A DNA stretch of 64,000 nucleotides from Rhabdophis nuchalis (GCA_039707465.1 CM077644.1:140290962-140354961), one strand, 5' to 3'. Positions 1-48,996 are shown, numbered from the stretch's first letter. Notes: generated by a model not told the origin, from the sequence alone. Numbers and translations: made by a program.

Positions 1-908
1 TAGATAGAATTCAATATTGATAATAATTCTACCCATATAGAGATGACCTCTTGGGTTACCAGCTGTATATAGGTGGCTACAGCAATTCTCTTCCTGAACT
101 ATGTGCTTCTCTCAGGAGAGGCCTTGTTTCTCGTTTGTTTCTTCCCTCTTATTTTTTGTCATCTGTGTATGGCAGTAAATCATATGAATTGGACAACAAA
201 TACAGATTGAGTCAAACCATTTGAAGCTCCATCTAAGCAAAGAGTTTCAGCCAGATACATTGCCTGTAGGGCACATCCATGAATTCCAAATGAAATCATT
301 CCTACTATTGTAATTATAATCTTTAATAAAGTTACTATTTAAAAATAGAATTCCAAATGGAATGGTTCCTAAAGTGGTACTTCACTCATGAGAACATCAG
401 TCAGACCAAAAAGCTCTTCTCATGCATAGTATTCTGTTCATTGTTCACAATTTTTTATAAAGGCTATACTACAATGGAATTCGTTCTAAGGTACTGAAGT
501 TATTCTCAAGTACTTAGTACTCCCAAGTACTATCGTAATTGGAAGAATGCAGCAATTCCATTGTGTAGCACATTCTCCAGGTACGTGTATTCACAGACAA
601 AAGCCTGTACATGAAAAACACATCCAAATTCCTATACCTTCAAACTGGAGTTTTATGATGTATAAAGGTATTCACAACATATGCTTCTTAACCATCAACA
701 GTTAATATGCAGCACCCTTTTTGATGTTTTAAAAAATGTTGGATCTGAAAAGCTGAAAACATTCTGTCTCTATAAGAGTTGTGCATTCAGGTACAATGCT
801 CCAATTTCTTGCACAAACATTGGAACTTGTCAGGGCCAGAATGACATAAAACAGAAACATTGACATGTACAGAATATATACAGTAAATGGGTCCAAGATG
901 GACTACAG

Positions 909-1022
909 CAGCGGTCTCCAACCTTTGCAACTTTAAGTCTGAAGGACTTCAGCTCCCAGAATTCTCCAGCCAGCAAAGCTGAAGTCCTTCAGACTTAAAG
1001 TTGCAAAGGTTGGAGACCCCTG
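909..1022. mobile_element. Palindromic non-autonomous hAT element, copy 1
   Basis: The element is a foldback: the arm ggtctccaacctttgcaact is repeated inverted at the right end, with tctgaaggacttcagct in both arms. It starts cagcggtctcc and ends gagacccctg. Flanks gactacag and ggctacag match at seven of eight bases, the 8-bp duplication expected of hAT transposons. Confidence 0.85.
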
Positions 1023-1133
1023 GGCTACAGAACATCAACTGATTGTCTTGCAATATTAGCTTCCAATCCTCTCACTCTTCTTCTTTCCTGTTTTTTCCCC
1101 CCTCTCTCTCTGTCTCATCTCTTCCACTAGTAG

Positions 1134-1229
<96 letters not shown>

Positions 1230-1671
1230 TGAAATTTTCCAAGACACATCACATCTTCTCTCCTGCATCATGCTTTAATCTCAATTTATAAGACTCTTAT
1301 TTTTATTATTAATATTATTGGTTTTATATTGATGGCACTCTTCCTTCCCAGGATCCTATTGGTCATTATTTTCCAACCTGTTAAAAAGCCCTCCATTTAT
1401 TTTTAGAATCTTAGCAGTATGAAGATTCGTGTTCATTCATGGCATCTTCTCATGCTGCTCCAATACATACTCAACCGAGAACCCATCTGGGTAAAGCCAA
1501 TGCAATGTTTTGAGAAGCCCCTTGTCACTAGAAGAGGAGACAGTGATGTCAAATTGGAAGGGTGGCGGCAGCTTCTATTCCACCAAAACACAGGCTTTCC
1601 ACATTCATTCCAGATAACCCTGAAGTTCAATAAGAAAACAAATGTTACAATCAAGTTCAATTGATGTTAGG

Positions 1672-1811
1672 CAGAGTTCCCCAACCTTTCCATCCCTGTA
1701 GCCCGGTGGAGGGAGGGAGAGGAGATGGTTCTACACACTCACCCGCCACTTCCATGGTCCAGTTCTGAATGCTCAAGGCCTGGTAGTGGGTTTGTGGGTT
1801 GGGGATCCCTG
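1672..1811. mobile_element. hAT-like element
   Basis: The ends cagagttccccaacc and ggttggggatccctg are inverted complements of the hAT type. The 8-bp flanks do not match convincingly. Confidence 0.5.
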
Positions 1812-1865
1812 AATTAGATTCAGAAGTTCTATCCAAGAACTTCTTGTGAAGTGAACGTAATATGT

Positions 1866-2000
1866 CAGGGGTCTGCAAAGTCGGCTCTTTTAAGACTGGT
1901 GGACTTCAACTCCCAGAGTTCCCCAGCCAGCATAGCTGGCTGGGGAATTCTGGGAGTTGAAGTCCACCAGTCTTAAAAGAGCCGATTTTGCAGACCCCTG
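1866..2000. mobile_element. Palindromic non-autonomous hAT element, copy 2
   Basis: The ends are caggggtctgcaaa and tttgcagacccctg. The centre is a long palindrome around agctggctggggaattctgg. The target duplication TAATATGT is exact on both sides (1858-1865 and 2001-2008). The arms are diverged from copy 1 (gtggacttcaactcccag rather than aggacttcagctcccag), so this is a related subfamily. Confidence 0.9.
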
Positions 2001-2348
2001 TAATATGTAATCCAGCCTCAAAGGGTTCTTCAACAGGAAACATTCTTCTGATGGTAGAAAGTTGGGAAAGTAGTGAGTTAACATAAAGGGTGACTTGGAG
2101 AACGTCAGTCTTGCTTACCCTTATTCCTCTGTGGCCTTATGTCAGACCTTATGGAAGCCATCTTTTACATTGGGCCTTCAGGGTTGGGGCTGTTACTTGG
2201 AACCCTGACACCTTAATTCTTCTAACCATAAAAACAAAACAACACAAAACTTTTGCAAAAGGAAAGAAATTAAAAGTAAACTTCACTTTCCTACCCATGT
2301 ATTGTTGTAACTCTTATCCCTTTTGCAAAAACCTATTTTGGGGAGTGA

Positions 2349-36938
<34,590 letters not shown>

Positions 36939-37100
36939 AGAAAAGGGATTCTCTCTGCTTCAGATGCTGATATAGAATTGGAGGTCATAGAAATTTCTGG
37001 CCCAGCTGCTGAGAACATCTCAGACATACTCAAGGACTTTAACTTGTGCTCCAGAAACCTGGAAGAGGATGATAAGGACGATAACGATATGACAATATAA
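36939..37100 (+). pseudogene. CLCN1: CLCN1 distal C-terminal tail, in frame but beyond a TAA
   Basis: The frame of the terminal exon reopens directly after the TAA and runs 53 codons to TAA at 37098-37100. It reads IELEVIEISGPAAENISDIL, then EEDDKDDNDMTI. This matches the character and order of the mammalian ClC-1 end: an ELE-rich motif, an ADIL-type motif, an acidic run and a hydrophobic last residue. Whether it is translated (readthrough, or a sense codon in other individuals) or is now 3' UTR cannot be told from sequence. Confidence 0.7.
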
Positions 37101-37449
37101 TTGCACCTTGGAAAAAAATTACCTCATCCTTCAGGATAATCTGCCCACCATACTTACATTTCCAGAAAAGGCTTGTGACCTGCTTTGCTGGTATCAGTGG
37201 AAGATAATTCATGCTGGAGAACTTGAGTGGCTGTGTGGACTGGCTTTCCTCTGCCATTTTCAGTGGGATGCAAGAAAGACATGCTAAGCAAATAGGTGGA
37301 AGGATCCTGGCTTATATCCTCTAGTTTTGCATCCTTTGATTATGATCCCTGTGTGGGGCACATAGTATGGCCCCATTGTCTGTAGGGATATATTCCAGGT
37401 GTTCTTCAGATAAACCTTTCTACTTATATCATCATTCAGCATACCATGG
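37101..37449. other. Putative CLCN1 3' UTR
   Basis: It follows the second in-frame stop. No coding or repeat structure was recognised. Confidence 0.4.
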
Positions 37450-37816
37450 TGTTAGCCCGGTGGGGTAGTCCAGACAAGAAGTGTAACCAGGAGTTCTAAC
37501 TCTTAACTTTATTGTAAGGTTGTATTAAGAGAATCTTGCCAGAGTGAAAATATTTCTCCCCTCCTTTTTTATCCTTGCCAGAAAACTAGGGAGGGTCTCT
37601 TCTGAAATGTTCCCATACTCTCCCTCCATCTGTGGGCTGTCTTTTACACTCAAGTTGTCCAGTCTGTGACTTATCCTCCTGTCTCTGAAGGTCATTCCCA
37701 CATACTATTATATATAGCCATCTTCATCCCTTTCAGGTGTTCTGATCTGAAGGAGTGTCAGAGAACTTAGCCCAGGCTCAGTCCTGATGTAGAGAACTCA
37801 TCCCAATTTGTAAACA
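37450..37816 (-). mobile_element. LTR-like sequence on the - strand
   Basis: On the - strand a TATA-like ctatatataatag is followed about 200 bp later by caataaagttaagag, and the end reads accgggctaaca, matching an LTR 3' end. The other boundary is uncertain and no target duplication was found. Confidence 0.4.
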
Positions 37817-37878
37817 AAACAGAATATGACAAATGCTTCATACCCCCTTTTACCTTTTTACAATGTCTTTTCTTTTGA

Positions 37879-37884
37879 AATAAA
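37879..37884 (+). promoter_or_regulatory. Candidate CLCN1 polyadenylation signal
   Basis: This is the first AATAAA on the + strand after the CLCN1 stop codons, about 0.8-0.9 kb downstream and just past an LTR-like stretch. A second AATAAA sits at 38867-38872. Neither has an obvious diagnostic downstream element. Confidence 0.3.
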
Positions 37885-40821
37885 CTCCAATCTATGCTCT
37901 ACATGTGATACTAATTCACCTCCTCACAAATTGTCCTCGTTCTGTCATTATAGGCTTAATACTTTATTATTTCTACTAATTTGCACATCCTTGTCCTAAA
38001 AAAATAATCTCCCATATATTGAAATATTCCTCTGATACTTATTGCTGGGGTAAAAATACTAAAACAACTCTAATTCTTTATTGAGGACATTATCACCAAG
38101 AATACTTGACACGGTATAATAGCAACTTGCTATTGATAATAACAACTGCTATTATCCAGATAGTTTCCCATCTTGCCTATGCAGACACATTTATAATCTT
38201 CAACTCTATCTGTAGTGATGCATTTGTCAGAACATTACTTTTTGATTGAACACTTTGAAAAAATAATGTCAAACCAGAAGGGAATGTCAGTGAAGTTTAA
38301 ATGCGGATGAGCCAAGGATTCAAGTTAAGGCTGTTTAAATATCACTTACATCTTAAATGTCCTACTGTTATTACTTGAAAGAAATTTCTACAAATGCTGT
38401 CTTAAACATATTTGTACCTGATGACTAAAAACTGATGTGGGAAGATATTGATGTGTTGAGAAGCAACATTAATAAATGAAAGAGGGGTTGGCATTTCTAA
38501 GGATATATCTGCATTTCATAACTTTTATACAAATCTTACACAATTGACTCTTTCCAAAGGAATCCCTAAGAAGAATGTACTGAACATTTTGTAAGAAATA
38601 CCAAGCACAACTAAACTTAATGATTGTTAGTTGAGTTCAGCGATTCATTGGAAGTATATGGCACATAACCAAATAAGAAAAATCCTTGCTTTAAGTTTAA
38701 CCTAACTTCTTGCACCTATAATCAATTCTTGTTGCAGCCATTGCTGTCAGACAGAAACTCTTTGTTTCACTAGCACTGTACAGTACCAGTAGGGTATCAC
38801 CAGCCACACACAGTACAGATGTATTAATTTTGTTTTGATCTAGTGTTTCTGAGCAAGATTTGGTCTAATAAATGGAGAAAAAATGTTTTGGGGTTTTTGG
38901 CTCAGGTATGAGGAGCCTAGCTTGGCAACATAGATAATCGGTGTCAAAGAAATTAAAATTTAGTCCTTGTAAATCCTCTTGCCTTTTTGGCTAGAGTTTC
39001 TCAGGGAAATAAGCACATTATTCCAAACAGAATAGTATCAGTGTCAAGTTAAAATAAGCATCATATATTTAGGGAAGAGATTGGAAAGATTATGTATGTG
39101 TAATGGAAGTTGCTTAGATTTGGCAATGTCATGGTTTCCACACCAGTCAGCTATGGCAGATGGCAGTTTCCCATCATCAGATAGCTCTCATTCACTGAAT
39201 TTCAATCTTTCATGGAGTTGTTAGTGGATCTGATAAAGGAAACATATTACTTATGGTGGATTTTAGCATTATTTCTGGGAAATGCCTTCCCCAGGTTTGT
39301 CAGAACCGCATTGGACACGGTTTTTGTTGGAAATTGTGTCAATGTCTGAGTATTTTGAGGCAATTTGACAGCCATGTTCCTAAAGTGCCTAATCAAGACC
39401 GACTAAATGCAGATCAGCGTTATCTAATCACTGTTTAGTCATTCTTTCAACAAACACACAATTTTCTGGTGTATACATTTTAGTGCTGATTTCTGAGAGT
39501 TTGTCACCAGAAGGATACTGGTTGTTCAGAATAGTACTTTAACAAAATCCAGAACTTGGAATACTTAATCAAGCTTAAGGCAAATCATTGTCAATTTCTT
39601 TGATTCATCCATGTCTGAGTCAAAATGCATATAGGTCTGTAAATCATTGAATTTTGATTCTGACATTCATGTGCATTAATAGCCTGCGATATAAAATGAG
39701 AATGCAAACAGGGCTTTTTCTCAGAGAAGCAATAAGCAGGACAACCTTTCAAATGTATAGAAATTATTTCTTTTGTTGTTGTTGTTGTTGTCCCACAACT
39801 GCTTCTATGTCTACCTAAATAGTCCTCTAATTTATTTAGCCCACATATTTACTGGAATGATAAATCTTTTGTTTGGCTTATACTGCTTCGGATTGTAGCT
39901 AGAGGATGCAATAGGCATCCATTAAAAAAAACTGCCCAGAGAAACTAAATGCCATGGTATCAAGGATGTGAAAAATTTCATTAATATAAAGTAAGGTAGT
40001 GCCACATCCACAGCCTGTAGAAATTTTAAGAGTTTCTTCAGCCTACCATTGATTAGAGAGAATTAGAGGAAGCAAAAACAAACCAAGCAACTACATATAG
40101 TATCTGCTCACATTCTTCAGAATTATCAGTGGTATTTTGTTTTGCCTAGGAAAATTAATGTATTCCGAATAATATCTTTATTTTGTTCCAAGATTGGGAG
40201 TACAATTTCTTTAGTTACAGTCATTACTCAATTCCATAATCTTCTGTCCAGAAAGACACTGTTTCCTCTTCTACTGGAGTAAACTTACCTTGCTGGTCCT
40301 TTCTGGGCTAGTAAGTAGATTTCAAATAAAACAGAAGGATGAACTATGCGCTCTTTGATTCTATAGACAATCTTAGAAATGGTATTCTGGAGGCTGTTGC
40401 TTTGTAGCACATCCGTTTCATGCAGATGCATGCACACAAACATTTCTGGAAAAGAAAAGTCACATGGACGGGACTATAATAACACAAAGAGGAGTGCATA
40501 GATACAGTATTGGTTTTTAAACCAAAAATATGAAGAGATGTCGTAATGGAAATTATATTTTTGCCAGTGGTATTTCTGAAGCTTCTCACCATTACATCAG
40601 CACGATTTTGCAGTCATAATCTGCAGTCTAGATTATGGGTTTTTTTTGAATACTTGTGTTTTATCTACTTTTACATGTACTCCTCATGTGTTAAGGGGTC
40701 ACAAGGTTGGAAATCACATGACCACAACTGTGCTTTCCTTTCCCTAATCCCCTGACCTTTGAATGTTCATCCCAATGCTGGGATAATTAGTAAGAAAATA
40801 ATTAATGTTTATATTTACATT

Positions 40822-40978
40822 TATTGGAGAAGAAGGGATTGCAAGAGTAAGCAGGCACACAATGGAGAATCCACATCAAAAACAATGAACTGGAATCGGC
40901 AACCATGAATGTGCTATGCAAACTGTCTGGTGTATTCCCCATTGTGTGCCTGCTTAAGTAATCCCTTTCTCTCCAATC
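40822..40978. repeat. Foldback inverted repeat with arms of nearly 50 bp
   Basis: The left arm gggattgcaagagtaagcag, gcacacaatggagaat pairs with the right arm attccccattgtgtgcctgc, ttaagtaatccctttctctcc across about 60 bp. A MITE remnant is likely; no target duplication was found. Confidence 0.7.
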
Positions 40979-43895
40979 ATTTTCCTCTGTACTTAAGTAC
41001 CGGAGAGATTGCCTACTGGTTGTTTTTCTCTTCACCCTTTTCCTTTCTATGGAATAGACATGAAATGGGGTGGGGGAGAGAAATGGTTTTTACTTCTTAC
41101 ATTGACACCAATATATTTAAAATTAAATGACAAACATTAAGTCTTAACCATGTTTAAACAAAACATACTCACTTGGCTAAGGACACTCATTCAACTCTTT
41201 GTAATTAATGCAGACTGAAAGGATTGAAACAGATATCTCTATAAATACTGCTACAAATGGCATCTGTATTTCTATTTCCTTCTGACTCCCTCCATTAAAA
41301 AGCAGTAAAATTTATCACAGATTATAGTGGCTTTCGCTAAGCCAGTGCACAGCAGATGCACTGAATTATAGATCTGTTATCTTGGTCAGAATGGTTCATG
41401 TGTTGTGTTAATGAAGAATTGAAGTCAAGATCCAGGTTTTTCAAACTGTGTTCCATGGAACCCTTGAAAATATGATGGAATTCTATGAGAAACTTGGGAT
41501 AAAAAAAGAAGCCACGGTAAGTCAAATGTGTTCAATTTTTCCATTGCTGGAGCTTTGTCTTTTGATCAGGCGCTCCAGCCAAATTTCTTGCTCCAGAAAA
41601 AAAAGAAATCACCTGCTGTAGACTTTATGGAGGAGGAGAAGGGCCTGATTCACAGCTGCAATTTTCAGTAACAACTCTACATGCACAGCAACATTCGCAT
41701 ATTCTTCAATTGAAATGTTTGCCAGATACTAACTGGGAGGGCTACTTTTGAATGGAGAATAATATATGCTTTATCTGTTCATACCATGATACTTAGCAGG
41801 CAGGAATCTATCCGATGGCACAATCCATTTGGAGGAACTTCCCAACAGAAATAAAACACACTTCCACCAACCACAATGGCAAAACCACGTGCTGTTTAAT
41901 AACATTAACTTGATGAGGTTCTTACATGCCCTTGCAGGCAACGCTCTCTTATCCTCAATGGCTATTAACCATAACCAGGTATGAAACGCCATTTAATTTT
42001 TATACCTATAGATATAGTTACACACAGGCACACAGGCACACATGTGTATGCGTGCACAAAAGATATATGTATATATATTGAGAGAGAATATATATATTCT
42101 CATAAGTCACATTATCAAAAACATGCACAGAATAACCAACCAAAAAAAAAAAAAGGTTTAAGCAAAGATGTTTTGGAGTTGGAAGATCAAAGGCAAATCT
42201 GGTTTTTTTTCTGCTCGAGTGTCCCAGGACTGAAGGAGGTGAGAGGGTTATTTTGTAAACCCACTTCTACTTTTCCTCCCATTCCTTTCCTGGAAAGTCA
42301 CTGTCATCAATTAATCCCATATTTTAAAGATGGGAAGAAAACTATCACTCCCTTCTTCATAAATTCAGAATTGTGAAAAGTCTTAAGACTGGTATCTCTT
42401 TATAAACTTCCCTGCAAGTCAACCTTAATAAGTTTAATCCCCCCCCCCAAAAAAAGAAAACCGCACCCCAAACCTTTGGTTTCTTTAAACATGCTTCAAT
42501 TGCACTAGCCACTATTCCTATTTTTTATATAGTTCCTGTATTTATTGTCCTGTATTCTGCTCTTAAGCTTATCCACCACTAGCTTGGAGGATGGGTCCAG
42601 CACCAAACAAACTGGAGAAATATTTAAAAAAATATGGTACTATATTCAAAAATGATTTTTTATCTCTCAGACAACATTTTGCAGTTCCTAGAAATAACAG
42701 TAAATTAACATCCAAACTTATAATTGCCCATACAAATTTTGGAACAAAATTCAGACATCTATGGCGATGACATTAAAGGAAAAATGTAACAAAAGTGCCG
42801 TACTGAAGTATGTATAGTATTGTAATTTTTAAAGAAATACACTTCAGGTATGCCTGGACTAAAAACGAGCAGAATGAACATAAACTATGAATTAATTTAA
42901 AATGCTTGTTCTGCTTGCTTCACTACTAAGCCTCTCAACTTGTATATGAAAGTTTCAGATTATAACTTGGTTTCTCACAATTATAATACTCCTCCACTCA
43001 GATAATTATTTGTGCACAGAAAGTGAGCATTACATGGAAACCTGGCTTAGAATATATTACCCCTGATCACCTGCCCCAGCAAGTGCTGTGAATTATCTTT
43101 GCATAGAGAAGCATTGAAACCCAGGCTTCCCTCACCCCTGGCAATCAAAAATGGTACCATCTAGATATAGCTTTACTGTGCAGTGAAATCCAGGCCAGGG
43201 ACCTGAATACACTTGACAGCATCACCCACAAAACAAAACGGGGATGATTTAAAATGAAAAAGTAGCAACAAGCAGAGCAAATGCAGCTTTTTCCACCACT
43301 GCTTCAATTATCTCATCTCCCAATTATCTTGATTCTTGAGAAGCTCAGTGACGGGAAGAAAAAGTTCAGCAGAAGCTGCTGAAGATATTTTGTTGCCCAA
43401 GGTGAGGCATCAGAATAAAACCACTGTAAATATAAAACATGGCAAATATTTGTGTAAGTTTGTTCCAGAGTTAATCCCTTCATTTTCCCCCTCTTCTTAT
43501 GAGCAGCTGGTAAATACAGAGAGATAATGACTTGTCATAAGGAGCTACAATGAAGTAAGCAAAATCTCTGGCACCAGAGCTAATTTAGTGACTTTCAAAA
43601 ACAATATAAGTCTATCTGCAGCTACATTATCTGCACTTATGTGCCATCTTCTTTATTTGCTAGATGGCTACATTTGTATGTGAAATATGATTAAGAGATT
43701 GACTTCAATCTCCTTGAAAGTAATACCAAAAGTACTAATAAAATTAAGTCACTAGCCACCTTCTCAATCATTTTTACATAATAAAGTAATGCATAATATA
43801 AATGCATGGATTACAGTAGTTCTTTGTGGAGCCTCAATTTCTCCTTTTATTCCTGACTTATGCAAGAAGTACCTGCCATTGTCTGGACTGACCTA

Positions 43896-44085
43896 AAGCC
43901 AGCGTGGTGTAATGGTTAAAGTGCTAGAGGATCAGATTCCAGCCTGGCTTTTGTCATAGAAGCTCATGGGGGACTTGGTCTGGGCACTTTCTCTCAGTCC
44001 AACCTATCTCACAGATTTTGGTTAGGGAGCAACTGCTATGTCTACTACTATGAGCTCTTGAAGGAAAGAAAGGGAGGGTGTATAT
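43896..44085 (+). mobile_element. tRNA-derived SINE, second type
   Basis: The head agcgtggtgtaatggttaaa with gtgctagaggatcag is tRNA-like. The body gggcactttctctcagtcca and acctatctcacag is typical of reptile tRNA SINEs. A fragment at 62386 appears to be from the same family. Confidence 0.7.
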
Positions 44086-44225
44086 TGCACATATGAATCA
44101 GTAATCAGATCTTAGAATGGAGAAATGCAAATAAGAGTAAGAAACAATTTGTCTGCAACAGAATAACAAAGTAGTTCAAAACCGGCAGATTTTAGGCAGG
44201 CGAGTCCATCGTGGGGATGGTATGT

Positions 44226-44354
44226 GTCAAAAAAGTCAATATGGCAATAATGACCATGTGATTGAAGCCCAGCCACTTGTATATCGCACACATGTACAAA
44301 GGGACAGAACTTCAATATCGTGGTCATGATCGCCATCTTGAGTTTTTTTTGACC
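44226..44354. mobile_element. MITE with GTCAAAAAAGTCAA-type ends
   Basis: The left arm gtcaaaaaagtcaatatggc (44226-44245) and right arm gccatcttgagttttttttg, ac (44333-44354) are inverted with a few mismatches. No target duplication was resolved. Confidence 0.6.
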
Positions 44355-47300
44355 ACCATCATCTCCCGGATGCCACTGCATTAGGCCTGCCTAAAGGAGA
44401 AAAAGCATTGCTTCTTATACTCCTCTGCAGTTCAAGGAATGTAGGAGGTAAAGATACTCAAAAAAATGCTTATTTGTGATTTTAACATAACCAAGCTGAG
44501 GCTTTGAACATGTTTTCACAATGAGCCAACTCATTTCCTAATTTATTGGTCTGGCATAAAAATTACATCCTAATGGGCCAAGGGCTGAGAACAATGATGG
44601 CCAGAGGGCCACACTATGCTTTCTGCCCCATCCCATCTGAGGGCTGTAAAGGTCACTGTGGAATGGGGTTGACATTTTCAGAGCCCTTTGGGAGGGTGCT
44701 GAAGAGGATGACATGTCTCCTTTGCCCCTTAAATATTTTTTTTAAAGGAAGCTAGCCTGATTTGGGTGGCAGAAAATTAAGGGGGCTTCAAAGGAGTGAT
44801 CATTTTGCTTTTCAGCTCCTTTAAAACATACAAAAATATTACTCCTCATGAATGCCTTTCTCTATGTCCTGGAGTGACACAGGGCAAGGCTCTCTCTCAC
44901 ACCTAATATAGAAGCTTTTCTAAGCAAGCCTATCTTAACAAACACCAATTCTACAGGTCTTATTGCCAAAAAACCTGTTCCTAAAAAGAGGTGAATACAT
45001 TGGCTGCAGGTGATGAGAACTGAAATCCAATACAGTTGAAAGACATCTTACTAGGGCACAGGAACGCTGTCCCCAGAACCTGTCCCTTGGCTCTAATCTT
45101 GTTCTTTCCCTCTGCTTTGCTGTTTTCCCCTTCACTCTTTATTAAATTTATAGTCACCCATCTTACTTCTATGACATTTTAAATGTGTCATAGTGTTACT
45201 CTATGTAACTATTAACCATGTAACCCACTGTAATAATGTCTTGATATTAATATTTAAGCAAGACACAGTTTTTATCTGGTTGTCGTTTTTGCAAAAGTCC
45301 TATTTTCATAAACACCCTGGTGATTTTCATATATACCTCGATGTTTCATTCAAGAAGAAAAAAAGCAGGAAGGAGCAGAGTTAGTTATCCACATTAGCTC
45401 AGGTGAGAAATTGAAAAACATGATGCATGTAAGACCCTTAGGCACTGACTAGGCATGATATAGGAGGCACATAAAGTATTTGATTAACGTTCATTTTTTA
45501 AAATGCAGCTGCAAAGCTTTGGATTTTACTTTAAAAAAGGGAGAATGGTTTATTCTTTCCTCAGGGGCTGCTGATTTGCTCAAAAGTAGCTCCTACAGCT
45601 ATTTCTCCCCTCACAAATGTTGTCGGTTTCCCTTATCAGTGGAATAATTCTGTTAGAAATTATTTAAGCGGCCTTCCCAATTAAGAAAAGTCCCTCTAAC
45701 AATTACTGAACTAAATTAAGGGGGGGAGGGGGATGGAGGATTTAATTGGTCCTCAAGGTTCAAGGACATTTTGTTTTCTTTCACTCCTAGTTAATTCTCT
45801 TCCATCTTGAGCTAGCAAATAGAGCCTGCCACTAAGCTCCCAATGCTGTGATGTCATCTACCATGATGCCATCTGTTAGTTCTTCTAGCAGTTAAGAAAT
45901 AAGTAAGGAGAAGGATTTAAGGCTCACAGGCTAGGACAAGCAGGGGACAGACATTTATGGAATGTTTCTTCCAGGACTCTTTGGCAATCCCTTGATTACC
46001 CGTTCAAAATAAAACTGCTCAAATACCTTGGAATAAAGCTAGCTAGCATTCATGCCACAACATAAGCACTACAATATTGCACCAGAGAAAATTATTTAGG
46101 GAGTAGTACAAAATACACTTTTTGCTAACTATGATTCTATTGCTGCTATGAATCAGGAAGTGGCGGCAGAGGGTTAAAAATAACTTCATGGGATCCCCCC
46201 CCCCCCAAATATGTCAAGGAAATCCAATGCGTTTTTATTTCATTAAAAAAAGATCAGACATTCCTAATAGTTTCATGAATAATCCTCTATAAGAAGGGTG
46301 TGATTATTCACGTATATAAGCCAGGAATGGGGAGCCTAAAGTCTCTATATGTGGTCTAAGTGTAACTCCAAGAAGTCTTGGGTGGTAGGGCCAGTGGTGA
46401 GGACACTGAACATTTCAAGTTTACAACTTCTGCAGAGGGGTGCATTCCTCGACCTTGGCATAATCTCCAGGCATTGGGCAACAGTATCTTATACATGAGT
46501 ACAAACCTACACATCCCCTCTAATATTCTTCAGTCAGGAATTCACTGCCTATCAGTCCAGAGACATTCAAAATATAAAGCTACACAGAGTATCTGAATTG
46601 CATGGGTTCCTTTTGCTTCCAAATTTTTAAGAAGAAACCAAGTGATTAAAAAGAAAGGCATGCACATTACAAATGTGATGCATGTAACAAATGTGACATT
46701 TCTGAACATGACCACGTTAACATGAAATCATTGAAAGTTAATAAATGCAGCCCTCATAGACTAAAAGATTTTTTTCCTCTTAGCATTCTGTGCCAAGGGG
46801 CTGGGGCTGCGGTCTTCAGACACAGGTTGCTGATAAATAACAATAAGGCAGTAGAGTTGGAGAACTGAGAGAGCAGACTGAGGCATGGGGCTGTAACCTT
46901 CCCTCAACTGACCTTTTTTCCTAATGATCTTTCCTGGGTTTTTTCCCCCCTCAGTCAGGCTCCAAGCCGAGAAATAAACCCACCTATAAAGTGGTAAAAA
47001 GGATGTGCCGTATGCTGTGCTATCTGCCTGTTTTCTTCTACAATTTTTTTAAAAAAAAAATCATCCCCAACTTTCCTGGTCGTGGCTTTCTAACGACAAT
47101 ATATTCAGAGATGCAGAACTGCCCTGGCACAGGCAGTCCCATCTTTTGATAAATAGTATTTGTTCTTCAGTTAGCTGGTACTAATGCATTTATATCAGGA
47201 ATCACTTTAAGCTGTTTCCATTCAGGTCAGTGAACTTGACCTGACTCTGTTTAGCAGCTGAGATCTCAACATTTGTTGTTACTTTTGAAGGTGTCACACA

Positions 47301-48996
47301 GATCTGTTTTACTACATGAATAGAGCAATACAGCCATTCTGATTATTTTGTCCAATAAAATGAAAGCTGTAATCTTTTAGGATTTGGAATGCTACACAAC
47401 AGATAACTGAAGGATTATTTTCTCCTCTGGGGCCAAGTGTAACTGAGTAACTTTTTTTTTCTGCTGATGTACCTGGCTAATGTACCTAGAGCCATCAGTA
47501 AATCTAAACATAGGGAACAACAGGAAAGATATTTTAAAAGGCAAGATACCTTGGCAGGGGATGGAGAGAGAGGAAGGTAAATGGAGTTTCATATCCCGAA
47601 CAATTCTATTTATTGACAAACCCTCCCCAAGAACTGTACAATTTAAAAGAAAATATGGTTATCTTTGTTTGGTAGAACAATGATAGTGATAGAAATCTGC
47701 AATACAGTTGTGATTCTCTATTCCCCTGTACACATTGTTCAGTCACATCCCCAGTTCTACAAACACAAAGTTAGCTTTCCCTTGTTGTTTCTTGATTTCC
47801 ATGCAATATGACCCTCTGGCATCTCTCAGACTGAGAAAAATATACGTCTCTCAAACATTTGTGATATGTGGCATTATCAAATGCACGTTGCTTACATTTT
47901 CTTTTAAAAAAGACAGACAATAAAATAAGGTATCTGAACAAGATGAGCCACTTATTATCGAGTTCAGTGAGCGCCAAGATGAAAGCAGGATACATTTACA
48001 CAGAAACAAATTACCGTAAACATCCAGGTTTAGTCCTGGTCCTGGATAGGCACATGGAGCATAATGGTTTGGAGGAAAGGAGAATCAGGCTGCCTGAATC
48101 TCCACCCTCCCCCATCACAATACTGGAAACATCTCAAAGCTTTCTGGTTATCCTGAAGGCTCGATGATGTTGGAGTAACAAGAATTTCATTCATTCTTCA
48201 TTTGCAGAGATGCATACTCTGCACTCTTCATGGTTCTGCATCATTGCTGGGAGAATTCCCCACAACTGACTGAAAGCCAGAATGCAGCAATTTAAGAAAA
48301 AAAAAATGCAAGAACATGAGGTGTTGTCCTCATATCCAGCGAAGTTCTGTATCCAACCCTCTTAGCCTTCAGAGGTTGGCACTGTAGCATGTAAACATAT
48401 TTTAAAAGAGAGGTGGGCTCCCAAAGGCTCAGAGGTTGAGCAGCCTCCCCAACCCAAGGAGCCAGGAAGAGTAAGGAAACAGAGACAAGGAAACGAATGG
48501 TGACAAAAGGCTTTTCTTTCATGCATTTTGCTTTGATTATTTTTGCCTGACCATGTCTGTATGATGAAAATGTTCTCAAAGAAGGTGCAGTAAAGGGGAA
48601 GACAGAGTTTCTTGGTTGTTGAAATACATGGAGTTCCCCTCAATGCTTCATGAAAAGGGTGGGGGCACTTCGGCTCCCTTTTGCTGATGACATCTGAATG
48701 CAAAGCTTCTTGAACCCAAGGTTTTTCCCCTTTCTCTACACAAAGGGGTAAGATCTGAGTAAATAAAGAGTTGCTGTGCAATTTACTCTTCAATTTTCTA
48801 GCCAGCAGACCCAGAGAAAACAAATTAGTTGCAAGCCACATTGAAATTTCAGGTAAATAGAATGGTGTAGGAATGGAGGAGGAAAAGAGCAGAGAAAATG
48901 CCATTAGCTGTGAGTGTTTTTCACAAGACAGTGTAGGGTCACCTTTTATGGCAGCGTCCTTATTTTTCTTCTTTTAATGATGACCATAAGCTTATT

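Noticed and set aside
48362..48904. A 180-codon frame on the - strand downstream of FAM131B
   Set aside because: It shows no recognisable domain, no splice context and no codon pattern I could support. It probably lies in or beyond the FAM131B 3' UTR.
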